Assembly (NCBI RefSeq): GCF_021922985.1
Contig: NZ_CP040788.1
Coordinates: 2,542,001 to 2,606,000, forward strand
Origin: Clavibacter michiganensis subsp. tessellarius
GTDB lineage: Bacteria > Actinomycetota > Actinomycetes > Actinomycetales > Microbacteriaceae
Reading direction: 5' to 3'
DNA length: 64,000 bases
The position numbers were made by a program, and so were the translations under genes. Under the pieces are notes generated by a model, which was not told where the DNA came from, ran no database searches, and saw only the letters and a list, made by a program, of their open reading frames with translations. Of this stretch, positions 33,685 through 42,580 are shown piece after piece. Position 1 is the stretch's first letter. Each line of letters starts with the position of its first letter.

Positions 33685-34950
33685 ATGAGACCAGCGAAGA
33701 AGCTGATTGCCTCGCTCGCCGTCGGAGGAGTGCTGATCGCCCTGACGGGCTGCTCCAGCGGTGGCGGATCCGACGACGGCGCGCCCGTCGACCTGAGGAT
33801 GTCCGTCTGGACGTCCGACGAGAACCAGCTCGCCCTGTTCAAGACCCTGGCGGACGACTACACGGCGAGCCACCCCGAGGTGAAGTCGGTCACGTTCGAG
33901 TCGCTGCCGTTCGCGGACTACAACTCCACGCTCACCACGCAGGCGGCCGGCGGCAACGCGCCCGACCTCGCGTGGGTCGGCGACATCGCCAAGGACCTCA
34001 TCGATGCGGGCGCGCTCGCGCCGCTGACGGAGGACTTCCAGGGCACGGAGGGCTACGACTACGACGACATCCTCCCGAGCGTGACGAAGACGTTCTCGAA
34101 GGACGGCGAGCTCTACGCCTACCCGTTCTCGAACTCGCCGTTCGCGCTCTACGTGAACCAGGACCTCATCGCGCAGGCGGGCCAGACGGTCGACCCGGCG
34201 AACCTGACCTGGGAGGACGTCGACCGGATCGGCAAGGCCGTCCACGACTCCACGGGCAAGGCCGGATACGTCATCCGCGACTTCGACTTCTCCGGCTGGC
34301 TGAGCCTCGCGAACCTCTGGGCCGGATGGGGCGCGCAGCCCTGGGACGCCGCGGGCACGACGTGCACGATGGACAGCCCCGAGATGGTGGAGGCGTTCCA
34401 GTTCTTCCACGACTCCGTCTACGTCAGCGGCGCGACACCCGGCCCCGGAACCACGGCCGACTTCTTCGCGGGCGACGCGGCCTTCACGACCGCGCAGGTC
34501 TCCCGCGCGAGCCTCCTCGACGGGTCGTTCGGCTCCGAGATCTACCCGCTGCCGAAGGGCCCGGCCGGCGAGTACGGCAACATCGGCCAGGCCGGCATGG
34601 CGGTGTTCCAGGGCGGCGACCACGTCGAGCAGGCGACCGACTTCCTCGCGTACATGACGAATCCCGAGAACTCCGCGAAGCTCGCGCAGTTCTTCCCGCC
34701 GCCCCGCCAGTCGCTGCTCTCCGGCGAGGAGCTCGCCAAGGTCAACACGAAGCTCTCCGCGGAGCAGCTCGACCGCGTCGTGGTCGACGAGCTCGCCGAC
34801 GTCTCCGCGACGCCGCCCGTCACGAGCCCCGCCGAGATCACCTCGACCGGCAAGACCGCGCTCGACCGCATGTGGTCGCCCGACGCGGACGTCGCCGAGG
34901 TCCTCGGCGGCGTGTGCGACGCGATCCAGCCCGTCCTGACGGGCCGGTGA
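33685..34950 (+). CDS. Sugar ABC importer, solute-binding lipoprotein
   Basis: A 421-residue family 1 binding protein. The basic N-terminus, hydrophobic core and lipobox LTGC give a lipoprotein signal, followed by a Ser/Gly linker. The mature protein shows the ANNxxDLAWVGDIAKDLI-type hinge block and a YAYPFSNSPFALYVNQDL segment common to carbohydrate-binding members. It should deliver an oligosaccharide to the two permeases encoded next. GAGAAAGAGAAGAG before the ATG is the RBS region. Confidence 0.93.
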   Translation: MRPAKKLIASLAVGGVLIALTGCSSGGGSDDGAPVDLRMSVWTSDENQLALFKTLADDYTASHPEVKSVTFESLPFADYNSTLTTQAAGGNAPDLAWVGDIAKDLIDAGALAPLTEDFQGTEGYDYDDILPSVTKTFSKDGELYAYPFSNSPFALYVNQDLIAQAGQTVDPANLTWEDVDRIGKAVHDSTGKAGYVIRDFDFSGWLSLANLWAGWGAQPWDAAGTTCTMDSPEMVEAFQFFHDSVYVSGATPGPGTTADFFAGDAAFTTAQVSRASLLDGSFGSEIYPLPKGPAGEYGNIGQAGMAVFQGGDHVEQATDFLAYMTNPENSAKLAQFFPPPRQSLLSGEELAKVNTKLSAEQLDRVVVDELADVSATPPVTSPAEITSTGKTALDRMWSPDADVAEVLGGVCDAIQPVLTGR

Positions 34951-34954
34951 TCCG

Positions 34955-35884
34955 ATGACCGCGAGCTCGACGCGCACCGGCGGCGCTCGGCGCACGGGCG
35001 CGTACTGGACGGTGAGCCGCCGGGACGCCCTGGCCGGCTGGCTGTTCATCGCGCCCCAGCTGATCGGCGTCATCGCCTTCGTGCTGGTGCCCGTCGGGCT
35101 CGCGGTCTGGTTCAGCCTCAACGAGTGGAACGTCTTCACAGGGCGCATGACGTTCGTGGGCGGCGACAACTACGAGCGGGCGGCGACGGATCCGCAGATC
35201 GGCGCCGTCCTCGGATCCACCGCGATCTTCTCCGGCGGCGTGGTCGTGCTCAACCTGTCGCTGGGGCTCGCGCTCGCGGTCGTGCTCAACCGGCGGATCC
35301 CGGGCGGCGCGGTGTTCCGCACGCTCTTCTTCTCGCCCGTCGTGATCTCGGTGGTGGCGTGGACGCTCGTCTGGGGCTTCCTGCTCCAGGACAACGGCGC
35401 GATCAACGGCCTCCTCTCGCTCGTGGGCGTCGACGGCCCCAACTGGCTCCGCGAGGGGCCGACCGCGATGGCCAGCGTCATCGTGACGCAGGTGATCCGC
35501 AGCGTCGGCGTCAACATGGTGCTGTTCCTCGCCGCGCTGCAGGGCGTGCCGGGCGACCTCTACGAGGCGGCGCGGCTCGACGGTGCGAGCCCGCGGTCGA
35601 TCTTCTTCCGCATCACGCTCCCGCTCATCTCGCCGACGCTGCTGCTCACCGGGATCCTCACGATCGTCGGCTCGCTGCAGGCGTTCGCGCAGATCGCGGT
35701 GCTCACCGAGGGCGGCCCCGAGCTGTCCACGACGGTGCTCGTCTACTACGTGTTCCAGCAGGCGTTCGAGTTCAGCGACATCGGCTACGGCGCGACGCTC
35801 TCGCTGATGCTGCTCGCCTTCGTCCTCATCCTCACGGTCGTGCAGTGGCAGCTGCGCAGGAAATGGGTCTTCTATGAGAACTGA
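34955..35884 (+). CDS. Sugar ABC transporter permease (MalF/UgpA type)
   Basis: A 309-residue six-TM permease with the EAA loop DLYEAARLDGASPRSIFF. It starts 4 bp after the stop of the binding-protein gene and its 3' end overlaps the next permease by 11 bp. As in the importer at 2.3 kb, no ATPase gene is present, implying a shared MsiK-type ATPase elsewhere. Confidence 0.95.
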   Translation: MTASSTRTGGARRTGAYWTVSRRDALAGWLFIAPQLIGVIAFVLVPVGLAVWFSLNEWNVFTGRMTFVGGDNYERAATDPQIGAVLGSTAIFSGGVVVLNLSLGLALAVVLNRRIPGGAVFRTLFFSPVVISVVAWTLVWGFLLQDNGAINGLLSLVGVDGPNWLREGPTAMASVIVTQVIRSVGVNMVLFLAALQGVPGDLYEAARLDGASPRSIFFRITLPLISPTLLLTGILTIVGSLQAFAQIAVLTEGGPELSTTVLVYYVFQQAFEFSDIGYGATLSLMLLAFVLILTVVQWQLRRKWVFYEN

Positions 35885-36800
35885 CGCCGTCGTGCAGCGG
35901 GAGACCCCGCTCACCCCGCGACTCGAGGCCGTCCCGCCGGCACCCGCGCGCCGACGCCGCCGGAAGGGCCGGAGTCCGGTGCTGACCACGCTCCTCATCG
36001 TCGTCCTCGTCCTGCTGGTCATCCCGTTCGCGATCCCGACCTTCTGGATGATCGCGTCGTCGTTCAAGCCGATCAACGAGATCTTCCAGAACCCGCCGAC
36101 CCTGCTGCCGGACTCGCCGAGCCTCGACGGCTACGCGGAGGCGTTCCGGTTCCAGCCGTTCGCCCTGCAGTACTGGAACAGCCTCTACATCGCGGTCACG
36201 GTGACCGCGGTGACGATGGTGGTCTCGAGCCTCGCCGGGTACGCGTTCGCGCGGATCCCGTTCCCGGGCCGCAACGCCGTGTTCCTGGTCGTGCTGACCG
36301 GGCTGCTCGTGCCGACCGAGGTCACGATCATCCCGCTGTTCCAGATCTTCCGGTCGGTGGGCGCCATCGACACGCACCTGCCGCTGCTGCTCGTGCCGGC
36401 GGTCGGGGCGCCCGCGGTGCTCGGCACCTTCATCATGCGGCAGTACTTCATCGCGATGCCGGTGGAGCTGGAGGAGGCGGCCCGGCTCGACGGCCTGGGG
36501 CGCTTCGGCATCTGGCGGCGGATCTTCATGCCGCTGGCCCGCCCGGCCCTCTCGGCCGTGGCGATCCTCACCTTCCTCGGCTCGTGGAACATGTACCTCG
36601 AGCCGACCGTCTACCTCACGTCGCCGCGGCTGTTCACGCTGCCGCAGGCCCTCACGCGCTTCACCGACGTCTACGGTGGCGAGATGTGGAACGTGCAGCT
36701 GGCCGCGGCCGCCATGACCGTCGTGCCCGTGCTGGCGGTGTTCCTCGTCGCGCAGCGGCAGTTCGTGGAGGGGCTGGCGCACTCGGGCCTGAAGGGCTGA
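35874..36800 (+). CDS. Sugar ABC transporter permease (MalG/UgpE type)
   Basis: A 308-residue permease with a ~35-residue basic cytoplasmic N-terminus, six TM segments, and the EAA loop ELEEAARLDGLGRFGIW. It pairs with the preceding permease. It is followed after 5 bp by the esterase gene, so the esterase is part of the same transcript. Confidence 0.95.
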   Translation: MRTDAVVQRETPLTPRLEAVPPAPARRRRRKGRSPVLTTLLIVVLVLLVIPFAIPTFWMIASSFKPINEIFQNPPTLLPDSPSLDGYAEAFRFQPFALQYWNSLYIAVTVTAVTMVVSSLAGYAFARIPFPGRNAVFLVVLTGLLVPTEVTIIPLFQIFRSVGAIDTHLPLLLVPAVGAPAVLGTFIMRQYFIAMPVELEEAARLDGLGRFGIWRRIFMPLARPALSAVAILTFLGSWNMYLEPTVYLTSPRLFTLPQALTRFTDVYGGEMWNVQLAAAAMTVVPVLAVFLVAQRQFVEGLAHSGLKG

Positions 36801-36805
36801 TCCGC

Positions 36806-37789
36806 GTGCGCACCGACCTGGCCCTCGACGCGCTGCGGTCCTTCCGCTCCGCGCTCGTCGAGCCCGACGACTTCGACGCGTTCTGGCGCCGGACCCTCGA
36901 CGCGGCGGCCGACGGCGCGCCGCCCGTGACCGCCACCGAGGTCGACGCCGGGCTGCCGCTGGTCCGGGTGCGCGACGTGCGGTTCCCGGGCTTCGGCGGC
37001 GAGCCCGTCGCGGCCTGGCTCGTGACGCCCGCCAGCGCGGATCCGGCGGCGCCGCTGCCTGTCGTCGTCGAGTACCCGGGCTACGGCAGCGGGCGCGGCA
37101 CCCCGATCGAGCACCTCTGGGTGGCGGCCGCGGGCTGGGCGCACCTCGTGGTGGACGCGCGCGGCCAGGGCGCTGGCCGCCTCTCCCGCGTGGGCGTGAC
37201 GCCGGACCCCCATGGGGCCGGGCCCGCGTACCCGGGCGTCGCCACGCGCGGCATCGAGGCGCCCGAGACCTACTACTACCGCCGGCTCATCGCCGACGCC
37301 GTGCGCGCGGTCGACGCGGTGGCCGAGCTGCCGGGCCTCGATCCCGCGCGGATCGCCGTGTTCGGCGGCAGCCAGGGCGGCGCGCTCGCGACGGCCGCGG
37401 CCGCCCTGCGCCCCGACGTGCGCGGCGCCGTCGCGCTGGTGCCGTTCCTGTCGGACGCGTTCCGCGCCAGCTCCCTCACGGACGAGGCGCCGTACGTCGA
37501 GATCGCGCGGTACCTCGCGACGCAGCGGCACCGGGTCGCCGACGTGGAGCGGACGCTGTCGTACGTCGACGGGGTGGCGTTCTCGCGGCGGGTGCGCACG
37601 CGGATCCACCGCACGGTCGGCCTGATGGATGCCATCTGCCCGCCCTCCACCGTCTTCGCGGCGCACAATGCGTCGGGCGGCGACGCGAGCATCGACGTCT
37701 GGCCGTACAACGGGCACGAGGGCGGCGGGGTGGAGGACCGGGTGCGGGCGCTCGAGGCGCTCCGGCCGGTGCTCGCGGCGCGGGGCTGA
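36806..37789 (+). CDS. Acetylxylan esterase (AXE1 family)
   Basis: A 327-residue cytoplasmic esterase starting at GTG 36806. The family marks are DFDAFWRRTLD, the RGQGAGRL loop, the nucleophile GGSQGGALAT, the Asp region LMDAICPPSTVF and the catalytic His in YNGHEGGG. It is a paralogue of the esterase at 9783-10742. Inside an importer operon it should deacetylate the imported oligosaccharide before glycosidases act. It ends the + strand unit and converges on the GH38 gene. Confidence 0.93.
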   Translation: MRTDLALDALRSFRSALVEPDDFDAFWRRTLDAAADGAPPVTATEVDAGLPLVRVRDVRFPGFGGEPVAAWLVTPASADPAAPLPVVVEYPGYGSGRGTPIEHLWVAAAGWAHLVVDARGQGAGRLSRVGVTPDPHGAGPAYPGVATRGIEAPETYYYRRLIADAVRAVDAVAELPGLDPARIAVFGGSQGGALATAAAALRPDVRGAVALVPFLSDAFRASSLTDEAPYVEIARYLATQRHRVADVERTLSYVDGVAFSRRVRTRIHRTVGLMDAICPPSTVFAAHNASGGDASIDVWPYNGHEGGGVEDRVRALEALRPVLAARG

Positions 37790-37805
37790 CGGGACGGGCG
37801 GATGA

Positions 37806-37826
37806 CCGGCCCGCTCACCGGGCCGG
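37806..37826. terminator. Hairpin between convergent esterase and GH38 genes
   Basis: CCGGCCCG and CGGGCCGG form perfect 8-bp arms around CTCAC in the 45-bp gap between convergent genes. No U-run is present. It probably acts as a bidirectional terminator. Confidence 0.5.
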
Positions 37827-37834
37827 CCGCCGGA

Positions 37835-40800
37835 TCAGCGCGACAGCCGCAGGGTCACGATCTCGAACGGGCGGAACGCGATCCGCGCGGTGCCGCCCGT
37901 CCCGTCCACGGCCGCGTCGATGCGCACCTGCTCCGCCGCGCGCTCCATCATGTCGGTCCGGGCGATGCCCGTCACCGGGAAGTCCGCGTGCACGGCCGCG
38001 TCGACCCGCCGGCCGAGCGACTCGTAGAGCCGCACGACGACGTCGCCCGAGCCGTCGTCGGCCGCCTTCACCGCCTCGACCACGACCGACGGGTCGTCGA
38101 CGACGACGAGCGGCGCGACGGCGCATCCGCCTGTCAGCCGCCGCAGCGGCGTGTTCAGCGCGAGCCCTGCCTCGACGGCGTCCGAGACCTCCGCGCCAAC
38201 CACGAGCGAAACGGCCAGGCGGTGCCGGCCCTGGTCGGCGTCCGGATCCGGGAACACGGGCGCGCGCAGCAGCGAGAGTCGCACGGTGGTCGCTGGCTCG
38301 CCCGCCGCCGTGCGGTCGCGCGTGATGTCGTGGCCGTAGGTGGAGTCGTTGACGACGGCCACGCCGAAGCCCGGCTCGCCCACGTGCACCCAGCGGTGCG
38401 CGACTGTCTCGAAGCGCGCCGCGTCCCACGAGGTGTTGACGTGCGTCGGCCGGTGCACGTGGCCGAACTGGATCTCCGAGGTCGCCCGGTCCGACAGCAG
38501 GTCGAGCGGGAACGCCAGCTTCAGGAGCTTCCGCCGCTCGTGCCAGTCGACGTCGAGCACGAGGTCGACAGCGGCGCGGCCGACGGGGAGCGAGATCGTC
38601 TGCTCGATCGTCGATCCGCCCGCGCGCCGCACCACGAGGAGCGCGGGGAGCGTGCTGCCGAGGGCGTCGCGGACGGTCGTCGGTCGGATCTCCTCCACGC
38701 CCACGAGGTCCTCGACGTTCCGTCGGTAGTGGTCGTCGATGTCCCAGGCGTCCCATTTGGTGGGCGTGTCCCGGTGCAGCTGCAGGAGGCCCGCCGCGGC
38801 CCCGGCGGGGACGACCTCCCGGCCCGAGGCGAGGTGCAGCACCGACTCGAGCAGGCCGCTCGCGCCGACGCGCACGCGGACGTGCCCGTTGTCGAGCACG
38901 TGCCCGCCGTCCCGCGCCTCGAGCCGCGGGATCCCCTCGGTAGCGGGCGGGGGAGCGGGCACCGCCCCGAGCGCCGGGATCCCGCGCACGGGGAACGGCG
39001 ACGGGTTGGCCACCAGCTCCGCCCGCCCGCCGCCGCTCGCGGCCTGGACGGCCTCGGCGACCATCGTCCCGATCCGCTCGGCGATGCGCGCGTACCGCTC
39101 CTCGGCCTCGTGGTGCACCCAGGCGATCGAGGTGCCCGGCAGGATGTCGTGGAACTGCTGCAGGAGCACCGTCCGCCACATCTCCCGCAGCTCGTCCGTC
39201 GGGTACGCGGCGCCGGCGCGGACCATCGCGGTCGTCGCCCACAGCTCCAGCTCCCGCAGCAGGTGCTCGCTCCGCCGGTTGCCCTGCTTCGTGCGCGCCT
39301 GTGACGTGTAGGTGCCGCGGTGGAACTCGAGGTAGAGCTCGCCGGACCACGTGGGCGCGTCCGGGTACTCGGCCTCGGCCTCCTCGAAGAAGCGTCGCGG
39401 CGTCGACAGCTCCACGGTGGGGGATCCCTCGAGGCTCTGCGTGCGGCGGGCCGCGGCGATCATCTCCCGGTTCGGCCCACCGCCGCCGTCGCCGTAGCCG
39501 AACGGCACGAGCGACATGGTCGCGTCGCCCTTCTCCGCGAACTGGCGCTCGGCGCGCGCGAGATCCTCGCCGGAGAGGTCGGAGTTATAGAGGTCCACGG
39601 GCGGGAAGTGCGTGAAGACCCGGGTGCCGTCGATGCCCTCCCACCAGAAGGTGTGGTGCGGCATGGTGTTCGTCTCGTTCCACGAGATCTTCTGCGTGAG
39701 GAACCAGCGCGCGCCCGCGCCCGCGATGATCTGGGGGAGGGCCGCCGAGTAGCCGAACGAGTCGGGGAGCCACACCTCCTCGGTGTCGATCCCGAACTCG
39801 TCGAGGAAGAAGCGCTTGCCCTCGAGCAGCTGTCGCACGAGCGCCTCGCCGCCCGGCATGTTCGTGTCCGACTCCACCCACATGCCGCCGACGGGCACGA
39901 ACCGACCGGCCGCCACGTGCCCGCGGACGCGCTCGAACAGGTCCGGGTGGTCGCGCTTCAGCCACGCGTACTGCTGCGCCGAGGAGGCCGCGAAGACGAA
40001 GCCCTCCTCGCGCTCGATCAGGTCGCAGACGTTCGAGAACGTGCGTGCCACCTTGCGGGCCGTCTCGCGCGCGGGCCACAGCCAGGCGGAGTCGATGTGG
40101 GCGTGGCCGACCGCGTGCAGGCGGTGGGCGCTCGCCGAGGCGGGCCGCGCGAGCACGTCCGCGAGGGCCGCCCGACCGGATCCGGCGGTGCCCGCCACGT
40201 CGTCCGGGTCCACCGCGTCCACGCAGCGGTCGAGCGCGCGCACAATCTCGGCGCGCCGCTGGCTGGAGGCGGGGAGCTGCCCGGCGAGGCCGACCAGCGC
40301 GGAGAGGTCCTGCTCCAGCTCCCACACCTGCCGGTCGAGGAGGCCGAGCTCGAGGCGGCGGAGGCGGTAGAGCGGATCCGCGGCGGGGGCGCCCTCCGCG
40401 GGCCGGCCGCCGAGCGCCGTGGGGGTGAACGACCAGTCGCCGGTGATGTTCGGGTTCGCCGCCGCCTCGATGTAGAGGTCGACCGCCCGGTCGCCCGGCG
40501 CGACCCCGGGCACGCGGTCGAGCGGGACCGCCTGGTTGAACGGCTCGACGGCCTTGACGATCGCGCCCGTCGGCGTGAAGACGAGGCCCTCCGCCTCGAA
40601 GCCCGACTGGGCGCCGGTGTAGCCGAGGTCGACGACGAGCTCGGGCTCCAGGCCGTCCACGCCGATCCACCCCTCCGGCACCTCGCCGCGCACGTGGAAC
40701 CAGACGGTGCCCCACGGCCGGCCCCACCGGTCGCCGATCGCGGTGGGCGCGTACGCGGCGTCGCGCGCGTCGGCGAACGGCACGGGCTCGCCGGGCGCCT

Positions 40801-40909
40801 CCCACGACTCGATGGCCAGGGGCGCGGCCGCCCGGTGGATGGCCGGCCGCACGCTCTCGCTCCGGAAGCGGGCGACCCGGGCCTCGATGCGTGCGCTGTC
40901 CTGGTGCAT
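37835..40909 (-). CDS. GH38 alpha-mannosidase
   Basis: A 1024-residue cytoplasmic glycoside hydrolase. After an N-terminal domain of about 255 residues comes the GH38 catalytic domain: the zinc-binding HxH in VGHAHIDSAW, the nucleophile Asp in VESDTNMPGGE, and further metal/active-site residues in LLQQFHDILPGTS. The beta-sandwich C-terminal domains follow. The size matches bacterial/fungal Ams1-like enzymes. It removes alpha-linked mannose from imported glycans. It is the downstream gene of the minus-strand half of the locus, behind the beta-helix protein gene. Confidence 0.95.
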   Translation of the reverse strand: MHQDSARIEARVARFRSESVRPAIHRAAAPLAIESWEAPGEPVPFADARDAAYAPTAIGDRWGRPWGTVWFHVRGEVPEGWIGVDGLEPELVVDLGYTGAQSGFEAEGLVFTPTGAIVKAVEPFNQAVPLDRVPGVAPGDRAVDLYIEAAANPNITGDWSFTPTALGGRPAEGAPAADPLYRLRRLELGLLDRQVWELEQDLSALVGLAGQLPASSQRRAEIVRALDRCVDAVDPDDVAGTAGSGRAALADVLARPASASAHRLHAVGHAHIDSAWLWPARETARKVARTFSNVCDLIEREEGFVFAASSAQQYAWLKRDHPDLFERVRGHVAAGRFVPVGGMWVESDTNMPGGEALVRQLLEGKRFFLDEFGIDTEEVWLPDSFGYSAALPQIIAGAGARWFLTQKISWNETNTMPHHTFWWEGIDGTRVFTHFPPVDLYNSDLSGEDLARAERQFAEKGDATMSLVPFGYGDGGGGPNREMIAAARRTQSLEGSPTVELSTPRRFFEEAEAEYPDAPTWSGELYLEFHRGTYTSQARTKQGNRRSEHLLRELELWATTAMVRAGAAYPTDELREMWRTVLLQQFHDILPGTSIAWVHHEAEERYARIAERIGTMVAEAVQAASGGGRAELVANPSPFPVRGIPALGAVPAPPPATEGIPRLEARDGGHVLDNGHVRVRVGASGLLESVLHLASGREVVPAGAAAGLLQLHRDTPTKWDAWDIDDHYRRNVEDLVGVEEIRPTTVRDALGSTLPALLVVRRAGGSTIEQTISLPVGRAAVDLVLDVDWHERRKLLKLAFPLDLLSDRATSEIQFGHVHRPTHVNTSWDAARFETVAHRWVHVGEPGFGVAVVNDSTYGHDITRDRTAAGEPATTVRLSLLRAPVFPDPDADQGRHRLAVSLVVGAEVSDAVEAGLALNTPLRRLTGGCAVAPLVVVDDPSVVVEAVKAADDGSGDVVVRLYESLGRRVDAAVHADFPVTGIARTDMMERAAEQVRIDAAVDGTGGTARIAFRPFEIVTLRLSR

Positions 40910-40973
40910 GTGTCCTCGCTGGTCGTTCGGGTGGGATGGGGAGATGGTGTCGGGGCGGGCGGCGGATCCGGCG

Positions 40974-42494
40974 TCAGGACGCCATGACCACGCGATGCCC
41001 GTCGGGGAAGACCGCGACCTTCCGCCAGGCGTCGTCCGCGAGCTCCCAGCCCTCGTTGACCTGGCCGGCCGCCGGCGTGGGGATGCTGCGCGGCGCGCGG
41101 GCCACGGTCGTGTAGCCGGCCGCGCGCTCCACGCGCGTGCTGCCGAGCTCGAAGGACGTGAGCCGTCCACCGTCCTCGATGAGCGCGGACTCGTCGACCT
41201 GGTCCTCGCCGCGCTCGATGAACGGGTTCACGAGGCGCGTCTGGAGGGCGTCCGCGCCCAGCACGATCGCCCGCTGCCGGGGGAAGCGGTCGAGGCTCAG
41301 CCCGAAGAAGCCGCCTATCACGGTGAGGTTCCGCACCTCCGAGGTCGGCCCGCCGCCGCGGAGGCCGACGCCCAGGCAGTCGGCGCCCGACGTGGGGAAG
41401 AAGTTCGGGTTGATCATGAGGTGGCTCGTGCCCGCCTCGATGAGCACCTCCCAGCCGTCCCGTGACCCCTCCGACCGGAAGTTCACCGTGGTGAGTCCCG
41501 AGTTGACGGACTTCAGGTTGGCGTTGCGGATCGACCGCAGGCCCACCGTGCCGCCGATGGACTGGCAGTCGAGGAGGGTCATGTTCGTCGGCGCCAGGAG
41601 GAAGCCGCCGGCGCCGGGGTTGATCGCCTCGACGTTCGTCATCGACCCGCCGATGGACGCCTGCCCCGAGTCCTCCACGCCCCAGCCGCCGGGGGAGACG
41701 ATCTTGATCTTGTTCCACGAGTTCGCGTAGGAGTACTCGTCGTCGACGCCGGAGACGAAGGTGGCGCGCTCGCGGAAGACGCCCGAGCGGCCGGTGCGCT
41801 GGATCCAGAGGTTCCGGAACTCGCAGTTCACCGCCGAGCGGATGTAGAGGCCGTGCCCGCCGGTCGCCGTGCCGGTGAGCTCCATGTCGCCGATGACGAC
41901 GCCGGTCGCCTTGTTGTTGTTGGCCGGGCCCGCGGCGTCGCCGGTCTGGCCGGAGACGGTGAGGATGTCGCGGGTCGAGCCCGCGATCTGCACGACGCGC
42001 GTCTGCCGCATCCCGGCGCCCGTGATCTTCGGCCCCGGGTACCCGTACGGGGCGCCGTTCTCGGGCTGCACGGGTCGGCCGCGGTAGTCGACGGACATCC
42101 CGGTCACGCGGATCTCGCCCGCGGGCAGCGCCACCTCGCCGCCGGGCGCGGTCATCGCCTTGTCTATCGCCGCCTGCACGGCGCGCGTGTTGTCGGCGCC
42201 CGCGCGGTCGTCCCAGCCGAGGCCGGGGTCGAGGGGCGAGATCGGCGCCTCGCGGACGGTCAGGCTGCCGCCCGGGCCGCCGCCGGGTCCCCCGGGTCCG
42301 CCGGGTCCGCCGCCGGGCGGTGCGGGCTTCGACGGCGGAGGGGCCGCGGACGCCGGGCCGGCCGCACCGGCGCCGACGGCCAGGCCGGCCATGGCGACGA
42401 CGCCCCCGGTCAGCAGGCTCCGCCGCGTGGCCGCGGGGCGTGCTCGGTGGGGGATCCTCTCGCGGGGTGCATCGGGGTCTGTCATCGTCGACAT
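40974..42494 (-). CDS. Tat-exported right-handed beta-helix protein (pectate-lyase-like fold)
   Basis: A 506-residue protein with a Tat signal (TRRSLLTGG followed by a hydrophobic Ala/Gly core ending in ASA) and a Pro/Gly linker of GGP repeats. The mature part starts with the pectate_lyase_3 block (DDRAGADNTRAVQAAIDKA) and continues with short repeated strands rich in Asn, Gly and Val, the pattern of a parallel beta-helix. It is likely a secreted polysaccharide-acting protein feeding the importer, though no catalytic residues can be assigned. Start 42494 has GAGAGG upstream; an ATG three codons in is possible. Confidence 0.85.
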   Translation of the reverse strand: MSTMTDPDAPRERIPHRARPAATRRSLLTGGVVAMAGLAVGAGAAGPASAAPPPSKPAPPGGGPGGPGGPGGGPGGSLTVREAPISPLDPGLGWDDRAGADNTRAVQAAIDKAMTAPGGEVALPAGEIRVTGMSVDYRGRPVQPENGAPYGYPGPKITGAGMRQTRVVQIAGSTRDILTVSGQTGDAAGPANNNKATGVVIGDMELTGTATGGHGLYIRSAVNCEFRNLWIQRTGRSGVFRERATFVSGVDDEYSYANSWNKIKIVSPGGWGVEDSGQASIGGSMTNVEAINPGAGGFLLAPTNMTLLDCQSIGGTVGLRSIRNANLKSVNSGLTTVNFRSEGSRDGWEVLIEAGTSHLMINPNFFPTSGADCLGVGLRGGGPTSEVRNLTVIGGFFGLSLDRFPRQRAIVLGADALQTRLVNPFIERGEDQVDESALIEDGGRLTSFELGSTRVERAAGYTTVARAPRSIPTPAAGQVNEGWELADDAWRKVAVFPDGHRVVMAS

Positions 42495-42557
42495 ACCGCC
42501 TCTCGTGTTCGTCGTGCTCCGTTCGACCCTCGCTCACCGGGGAGGGGCCGTCAAGGC

Positions 42558-42572
42558 GTAATACCTATTATC
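42558..42572. promoter_or_regulatory. Candidate LacI operator in the beta-helix/LacI divergent promoter
   Basis: GTAATACCTATTATC is a near-palindrome matching the site at 31986-32002 in 11 of its first 12 positions. It lies 9 bp before the lacI-type start and 64 bp before the beta-helix gene start, so it can control both. Confidence 0.65.
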
Positions 42573-42580
42573 ATGGGAGA

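Noticed and set aside
42270..42330. GGP-type repeats as a tandem DNA repeat element
   Set aside because: They encode the Pro/Gly linker of the Tat-exported beta-helix protein and need no other explanation.
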